64,000 bases of DNA, from the NCBI RefSeq assembly GCF_000244895.1, contig NZ_CM001441.1:2066226-2130225 (forward strand), read 5' to 3'. Each line of letters starts with the position of its first letter. The first letter of the stretch is position 1. The notes below the pieces were generated by a model. The model did no database searches and was not told the DNA's origin. It worked only from the letters and a program-made list of their open reading frames with translations. Origin of the DNA: Desulfosporosinus youngiae DSM 17734 (GTDB lineage: Bacteria; Bacillota; Desulfitobacteriia; Desulfitobacteriales; Desulfitobacteriaceae). The position numbers and the translations under genes were made by a program. This document shows, in pieces, positions 59,813 to 64,000 of this stretch.

Positions 59813-60064
59813 TTTTATTATACAATGCTGCCCGTTTATGCACAAGCAAGCTACCTGTGCTGCGGGTGAAGCGAGTGTAATGGGACGTCGGCAGGGAGCA
59901 GACTGTGCGGCTTCACGCAGCAGGAGATTCAGCCTATTCCTGACCCAGGCAGCGGAAAGGAACTGTTCGTGTATCGGTTATGCGGACCGCTTTTCTGTTC
60001 ACGGCCGGTTTATTTCCGGTCGATGGGGCTCAGGTATTTAGGATTCAGCAAATAACGAAGCATG

Positions 60065-60110
60065 GCGCATGTGTAGGGTGAAAAAACAAAACCTCGCATG
60101 CGCTTTTTAA
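60065..60110 (+). terminator. Intrinsic terminator or attenuator
   Basis: GCGCATG (60065-60071) pairs with CATGCGC (60097-60103), with inner AGG/CCT pairing, followed by TTTTTAA. The 59813-60064 stretch before it has no convincing gene. Confidence 0.65.
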
Positions 60111-60181
60111 TTTCCCCTATAAAAGCAGAGGTTAGGACCGGGTCATGCCCCGGAGCCTTGCCGCTGCTTGAAATAGGGGGA
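60111..60181 (+). promoter_or_regulatory. Structured leader that pairs with the ribosome binding site
   Basis: TTTCCCCTAT (60111-60120) pairs with ATAGGGGGA (60173-60181), which is the Shine-Dalgarno sequence of the 55-residue ORF. Inner helices AAGCAG/CTGCTT and CCGGG/CCCGG stack inside. The result is a compact ~70-nt fold that would block translation unless opened. Confidence 0.55.
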
Positions 60182-60191
60182 GTAGATTAAA

Positions 60192-60359
60192 ATGTTGGAT
60201 TATCGAAAAATGTATTTTCAGCTGGCGGCTAAAGTAGCTGATGCCATGGATATCCTTTTAAAAGCACTGCAGGAGGGAGAGGCGGATTTCATGGACGCAG
60301 AGCCGTTTCCCGGGTTCAAAGTCGTTGCCATTAAAGATGAAAACTGTGATTCTGAATAG
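60192..60359 (+). CDS. Small protein, 55 residues
   Basis: ATG with AGGGGGAG 10 bp upstream. Sequence MLDYRKMYFQLAAKVADAMD then ILLKALQEGEADFMDAEP; a helical N-terminal half and an acidic tail. It resembles the small proteins found in clostridial prophage and integrative elements, but I cannot name a family. Its ribosome binding site lies in the hairpin described above. Confidence 0.55.
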   Translation: MLDYRKMYFQLAAKVADAMDILLKALQEGEADFMDAEPFPGFKVVAIKDENCDSE

Positions 60360-60361
60360 GG

Positions 60362-60720
60362 AAAGAGGATCACTCTTTGCGCTTATACGCAATAAGTGTC
60401 AGCGGAATTGAATACGACGAGTAACGCCAAGGTGCCGCATAAGATTAGCCCCTGGAGAGGGGCATAAAGACCACTGCTTGTACCAAGAATCTTACGCGCG
60501 TAAGATTCTTGGTACAAGCCCGGGCTAAAGGAAACCAATTATCAATGAAGCTACTATCCGGAATTCCCGGATACTTCAAATCGAAGGCCTGCGACTTAAC
60601 CTTTGTTTCCGGTCAAAAAGTTATAGGGTCAAGTCACTTTCCTGACGGTTAGCAGCTTTGCAAAGGGAAAGACTTCGGCTGTTGATAAAGAGCTGCTGCG
60701 ACCAATACAAGGATAATAAA
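60362..60720 (+). ncRNA. Large structured RNA candidate
   Basis: No ORF of note. Many short stems are visible: GCCCCTGGAGAGGGGC, the 44-bp palindrome (60476-60519), ATCCGGAATTCCCGGAT, and CTTTCC...GGGAAAG near 60640-60672, plus conserved-looking single strands (AACGCCAAGGTGCCGCAT, GGCTAAAGGAAACC). It ends before a strong terminator (60739). It looks like a large clostridial noncoding RNA; the raiA-motif RNA is one candidate to test. Confidence 0.45.
60476..60519. repeat. 44-bp perfect palindrome
   Basis: GCTTGTACCAAGAATCTTACGC (centre 60497/60498) is followed at once by its exact reverse complement, with no loop (first arm given as GCTTGTACCAAG plus AATCTTACGC). Such a long loopless palindrome is rare. 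Confidence 0.9.
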
Positions 60721-60738
60721 ATGGCCTAATAAAACAAA

Positions 60739-60777
60739 ACTACGCGGTTAATCCAAATTCAGGGTTAACCGCGTAGT
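60739..60777. terminator. Bidirectional terminator
   Basis: ACTACGCGGTTAA pairs perfectly with TTAACCGCGTAGT around a 13-nt loop, flanked by A- and T-rich sequence. It ends the structured RNA and the minus-strand MarR remnant. Confidence 0.8.
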
Positions 60778-61225
60778 CTCTTTGCAAACCGTTCCAGCTC
60801 CTCACGAAGTTCTTCTTCAGTATAGGTATTGGGGATCTGGATCTGCTCTTCGAATCCGTCCATTTTGACACCGTCAAACTGATAGAGTTTCAGCAGCAAT
60901 TGCCAGAAAACATCCAATTCTTGTTGGCTAAAGCCTCTGAATATATCTGCCCTGTAATCAATGGTGGTGTTTTTGGCGCATTTGACTATAGTGTCAAGTC
61001 CCGCTTGGGTCAGGCGCACGTTGATGGCGCGCTTGTCTTTTAGACTGGGAAGGATGGTTACGAATTCTTTTTTCTGCAGGCTGTTAATAATCTGGGTGAC
61101 ATTGAGGTGCCGAGTTTGTTGGCAATCTTGACAAAGGTGGTCTCATCGTCCGGCAAATGGAGAATCGCCAAAAGTGTCATATATTGTCTTGATGTCAACG
61201 GATTACAGTAGGCATCGCCAGCCAT
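60765..61225 (-). pseudogene. MarR family regulator, frameshifted
   Basis: The first part (ATG at 61225) reads [20 protein letters not shown] and [11 protein letters not shown]; one base out of frame it continues [20 protein letters not shown], then DKRAINVRLTQAG (the MarR wing) to the stop at 60765. The N-terminal ~35 residues of a normal MarR protein are missing too. Confidence 0.7.
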
Positions 61226-61477
61226 TTGCCCCTTCCATTTATGTCAGGAAAGTTGAATCAGGTTGTTTCAGGGTAAGGGTGGGCTTTGCTGAGATGGCTC
61301 TATATGGTTCAAAACCGGATCGCCGGATAGCGGTATGAAGGGCCAGCGGAATAGCAATTAACTGCCCAAGTTATTTGTATAAAAAATGCAGTATACAATA
61401 AATTCCTTGACAGTACGAGATTACCTGTGTTACCATGCTTTACATAAAGAAAATAGTCACATGAAAGGAGGATTACC

Positions 61478-61597
61478 ATGTATCGTCTGAAAAGCTATCA
61501 TCTCAATCAAGTTAATACCGTGGTGAAACCACAGGAATCAAGCAGAGAAGTCAGCTTACATGGTCTTAATCCTCTATTTATGAAATGTAGAAGTTAA
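61478..61597 (+). CDS. Twin small peptide gene 1 (39 residues)
   Basis: ATG with AAAGGAGG 7 bp upstream; TTGACA near 61409 may be a promoter element. The peptide ends HGLNPLFMKCRS. It is followed by its own terminator (61621-61673). A similar gene lies 125 bp on, with the same organisation. It is neither a fragment of a known gene nor a recognised toxin. Confidence 0.5.
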   Translation: MYRLKSYHLNQVNTVVKPQESSREVSLHGLNPLFMKCRS

Positions 61598-61620
61598 TGA
61601 TTATTATTTAGCATTTTATA

Positions 61621-61673
61621 AAAATAAAGGCAGTTAAGTCACAAAAGCTGGGACTTAACCGCCTTTATTTTTT
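61621..61673 (+). terminator. Terminator of twin gene 1
   Basis: AATAAAGGC-GTTAAGTC pairs with GACTTAAC-GCCTTTATT, followed by TTTT. Strong stem with one symmetric mismatch. Confidence 0.85.
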
Positions 61674-61723
61674 GGACTTTTTCGTATGGCACACAGTTCA
61701 AACTATGAAGGGAGGATTAACAA

Positions 61724-61858
61724 ATGATCCGGTTAGAAACGCTTGGCTCCATAAAATTAAACAACCATCAAATTGAAACAAAACCAAGTATGGGTCACTG
61801 CATACATTGGCTTAATTCTCTATTGCTTAAATGCGGGAAACAATTGTGTCCGGTATAA
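61724..61858 (+). CDS. Twin small peptide gene 2 (44 residues)
   Basis: ATG with AAGGGAGG upstream. The peptide shares M-x-RL near its start and HWLNSLLLKCGK near its end with twin gene 1 (HGLNPLFMKCRS). It has two extra cysteines (GHCIHW, QLCPV). Its own terminator follows. The pair probably arose by duplication. Confidence 0.5.
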   Translation: MIRLETLGSIKLNNHQIETKPSMGHCIHWLNSLLLKCGKQLCPV

Positions 61859-61883
61859 GGACTATAATTAAGAGCATTTATCA

Positions 61884-61928
61884 GGAGAGTGGTTAAGTCC
61901 GATGAAAGGATTTAACCACTCTCTTTTT
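61884..61928 (+). terminator. Terminator of twin gene 2
   Basis: GAGAGTGGTTAA pairs with TTAACCACTCTC, followed by TTTTTAC. It shares the GGTTAA core with the terminator of twin gene 1. Confidence 0.85.
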
Positions 61929-61984
61929 ACATAAAAAGAGAGTTCAGCCCGGAAATTTAACATTATTTTAGTGAGGTGTTCTAA

Positions 61985-62185
61985 ATGATCAAGCATTACC
62001 GTTACCAAGAGAAAGATGAAGTACTGTGCAGATATTGCAAGGATGAGGGGTTGGATTATCTGTATCTGCTTAGTGAGCATCGGAATGCGGAAAGGATGAA
62101 CGGATTTCGGACAAAGGTTTTAAGAAAACTGATAACGGGTTTACGTAAGCGCTTTGGTTCGGACGGCTTAAACCCCAAGACGTAG
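61985..62185 (+). CDS. Small Cys-containing basic protein
   Basis: 66 residues, ATG after GTGAGGTG. N-terminal half with LCRYC (single CxxC) and acidic/aromatic residues, C-terminal half very basic (KVLRKLITGLRKRFGSDG). Could bind nucleic acid; no family recognised. Third short ORF in a row with its own ribosome binding site. Confidence 0.45.
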   Translation: MIKHYRYQEKDEVLCRYCKDEGLDYLYLLSEHRNAERMNGFRTKVLRKLITGLRKRFGSDGLNPKT

Positions 62186-62297
62186 GTATGCGCAGAAAAC
62201 TGCTGTCCACGGAGCGTTTCAACCCTTCGGGGGCAGCTTTGGCAACCACTCGTCCTTTGTCGATGTTTGACTAAAACTTTCGGGAAATTAAATGTAA

Positions 62298-62357
62298 AAT
62301 TCGGCAGTTTTTGAAGTCACTAATCTAGATTAGTCTCCTCAAAACCGCCGAATTTTT
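62298..62357. terminator. Long bidirectional hairpin
   Basis: AAATTCGGCAGTTTT pairs with AAAACCGCCGAATTT, with the palindrome CTAATCTAGATTAG in the loop region and T's after it. Confidence 0.7.
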
Positions 62358-62374
62358 AAATCGGAGATATAATT

Positions 62375-62530
62375 TTAGTAGCATCCGCCCCCGCCGCCAT
62401 TGCAGCCTCCGGAATCACATGAGCCGGAATCTCCATGAGAGAAATCTGAAAACCCGCCATGATCAACATGTCCATGGTGATGAAAATGATGGAGATGCTG
62501 CTGCTGGAACGTAAAATCTGATGTATCCTG
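62375..62530 (-). pseudogene. His/Gly/Cys-rich protein tail
   Basis: The minus-strand frame HLHHFHHHGHVDHGGFSDFS, then SCDSGGCNGGGGGCY and stop, is a typical low-complexity Cys/Gly tail of membrane-associated proteins. A stop codon lies just upstream of the open frame and there is no start, so only a tail remains. Confidence 0.5.
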
Positions 62531-62571
62531 TGTGTGCTATATTCCATATATAGCTTTTTGTCCAAACTCTT

Positions 62572-63003
62572 CTAGAGATTATTATCTGTTACATAGAGGG
62601 CAATTTGCTTGAGATAGCGGTTAATGTCCTCGAGATTGTTATGAATTATGTTATAGACTACCTCAGGAGATATATCCCAATAAACATGGACTAATCGGTT
62701 GCGAAATTTAGCGATCTCGATCATGGCAGGTTCCAAGTCCTGAGTTATTCGATGTTTTTCTAATTCTCGAAAAACGTCGGCATAAGTTTTAGGAGCCTCG
62801 AATTGCTGATCCACTTGAAGCATGGAAATAAGACGATTTCCAACATTGATACAGGATTCAATGCATAACTGCAGATAACGCTCAGTGGCACCTTGTAGTA
62901 TAGAATTATTCACATAATCTTCGCGGGATGTTTGAGCGATTCCCTTCAATCGTTCGTAGTACTTGGAGATTTGACGAATTTGAAAAGCAAGTTTTTCATC
63001 CAT
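62572..63003 (-). CDS. hepT: HepT-like RNase toxin (DUF86)
   Basis: 143 residues, all-helical HEPN fold with the catalytic R-x4-H-x-Y motif in FRNRLVHVYWDI. The toxin of HepT/MntA systems, an RNase neutralised by AMPylation from its partner. The antitoxin gene lies 9 bp upstream on the same strand. ORF intact. Start ATG at 63003 after GGAGGTAG (minus strand). Confidence 0.88.
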   Translation of the reverse strand: MDEKLAFQIRQISKYYERLKGIAQTSREDYVNNSILQGATERYLQLCIESCINVGNRLISMLQVDQQFEAPKTYADVFRELEKHRITQDLEPAMIEIAKFRNRLVHVYWDISPEVVYNIIHNNLEDINRYLKQIALYVTDNNL

Positions 63004-63012
63004 AAAAAGTTG

Positions 63013-63462
63013 CTACCTCCCGGAAAGAGTTTTTAATAATGTTTCATTGCATTCATCTAGTAATGGTTTGAAATCCAGATAATACTTTACCGTTTGTTCC
63101 CAATAATCGATGTATTCATCCCGGTTATTAAGTAAAAGTATTTTCGATTGTTTTATTGCTCCATACTGAATAGTTAGAGGGGCGGTGTTCAGGTTAATTA
63201 CATCAATATCATCCGATTGAAGTAAATCGGTTATTATTCCCATGACGCGGATGTGGAGCTCGTTGAGTTGATTTGGACTAAGATTTTTATGATACAAAAT
63301 GGCCAGATCAACATCGCTTAAAGGTGTCTCTTTGTTCGCAGCTAATGAGCCAAAGAGTATCACAGCACTTATTTGTTGCTCTAAACCTACTAATGACTGA
63401 GGTAAATTCTTCAGTCTTTCGCGAATGAACTGAAAATCGAAAGGTTTACTTTGAAAAATCAT
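63013..63462 (-). CDS. mntA: MntA-like nucleotidyltransferase antitoxin
   Basis: 149 residues. Minimal nucleotidyltransferase motif ILFGSLAANKETPLSDVDLA (GS-x10-DxD) is intact. MntA inactivates HepT by adding AMP residues to its tyrosine. First gene of the two-gene operon, so antitoxin is made before toxin. Confidence 0.88.
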   Translation of the reverse strand: MIFQSKPFDFQFIRERLKNLPQSLVGLEQQISAVILFGSLAANKETPLSDVDLAILYHKNLSPNQLNELHIRVMGIITDLLQSDDIDVINLNTAPLTIQYGAIKQSKILLLNNRDEYIDYWEQTVKYYLDFKPLLDECNETLLKTLSGR

Positions 63463-63740
63463 ATATAATCACCATCCTATAAATATTATACCAGTAATTT
63501 CCTTTATATAACAGATGTCCTTTAGATGGAAATTCCTTGTTTAAGTTAAACCTGTTATTTTTTCAACATAAATCAAGGAGGATGTAGAGGAAGGATGTGG
63601 AAATAAATAGTGAGTCGTTTAGAGAACCTATTCTTAAAAATGGGCATACCAAAAAGGCCTAACTGCACTCTCCTTTTTAAAAGAGGCCTTTAGGATGAAC
63701 ATCTTGGTGAGTAGTGACTAATCAACCTTAGGGAAAATGG

Positions 63741-64000
63741 GTTGGTTTAGCCCTTTCAGTTCTTCTTTTCGATGAGTATACCAAGCATCCATATGCTGGC
63801 CCACCCGAAGAAACGGTATCTATAGATAAAATAAGCAAACCGGAGGACGTTATGGAGAATTACGCGAAACCGATATTGGAAAATACGAAAATCCCGCAAA
63901 ATGCAGTCTACGGGATATATGAGGTGCTGATAGACAAACAAAGCGATAACATTTCTCTAAATGAAATTGAGCGTGACGTCTACCTAATATGCAATTACGA
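63741..64000 (+). CDS. Partial ORF at the right edge, DUF4375-like
   Basis: One frame is open from about 63741 to the window end (DEYTKHPYAGPPEETVSIDK, then SDNISLNEIERDVYLICNYE). The L-N-E-I-E-R-x-V-Y-L region resembles DUF4375 (DMP19) proteins. No start codon is seen at the open end; an internal ATG at 63851 or a broken 5' end is possible. Confidence 0.4.

Noticed and set aside
59838-60041. 67-codon ORF after the three-way-junction RNA
   Set aside because: No ribosome binding site, unusual composition (Cys/Arg/Ser rich) and no resemblance to a protein family; more likely noncoding.
1-64000. CRISPR array
   Set aside because: No regularly spaced direct repeats of 24-37 bp and no cas-like genes were seen anywhere in the window.

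Overview
The window reads as chromosome of a low-to-moderate GC Firmicute of the class Clostridia. The mix of VanA/VanB-type regulators, an EFR1-type flavodoxin-ferredoxin, many HlyD-type adaptors and dense insertion-element scars would fit the Desulfitobacterium/Peptococcaceae group. That placement is inferred from gene content only. Most genes have strong AGGAGG-type ribosome binding sites, and TTG or GTG starts are common.

Layout. Positions 1-5.8 kb hold ordinary accessory genes: DUF4256, a PadR/DUF2812 pair, a flavin-type Nim-like gene divergent from a MocR regulator, and DUF1848. Positions 5.8-11.9 kb form a glycopeptide-resistance-like cluster (vanX, vanW, a VanA/VanB-type D-Ala:D-Lac ligase, vanR, vanS, and a serine D,D-carboxypeptidase) with no vanH. 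After a MerR gene and an ECF sigma/anti-sigma pair, 13.6-21.5 kb carries an unusual transporter operon: two sugar-importer-type (CUT1) permeases, an HlyD/MacA-like membrane-fusion protein, a MacB-periplasmic-domain-like membrane protein, one MalK-type ATPase and a lipoprotein binding protein. The same six-part set occurs again at 29.6-36.1 kb, beside a VanRB/VanSB-like two-component system on the other strand (27.0-29.1 kb).

Main result. Two separate regulatory signatures tie these hybrid transporters to Van-type signalling. Four copies of a TCTTAAG-N5-(G/C)(C/A)TAAG box lie before vanX, vanR, the vanY-like gene and transporter operon 1. The vanX and operon 1 copies sit in a 101-bp block with 85 identical positions that includes a hairpin with a compensatory base pair. 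A different 11-bp-spaced TTAGATT direct repeat lies before both the VanRB-like gene and transporter operon 2. The window therefore appears to hold two parallel modules, each a Van-type sensor/regulator plus a CUT1/MFP/MacB-like hybrid ABC system. I propose these as undescribed cell-envelope or antibiotic-response transporters.

Positions 21.5-27 kb and 36-64 kb are a patchwork of small genes and decayed elements. They include three broken toxins (Fic, HicA, RelE/ParE type), of which Fic and HicA still have intact cognate antitoxins beside them; a degenerate tRNA-Ala; an IS110-type element; a TetR-controlled RND pump; a lincosamide/aminoglycoside nucleotidyltransferase pair; and an ArsR-methyltransferase-CcdA-TlpA redox operon. 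A MazG plus GIY-YIG/DUF2075 pair is interrupted by an IS1634-type element whose terminal inverted repeats are visible, and a complete-looking group II intron follows. Positions 59.7-62 kb are rich in structured RNA candidates and short ORFs, among them a Shine-Dalgarno-sequestering hairpin, a 44-bp perfect palindrome and twin small peptide genes each with its own terminator. The window closes with an intact HepT/MntA toxin-antitoxin pair.
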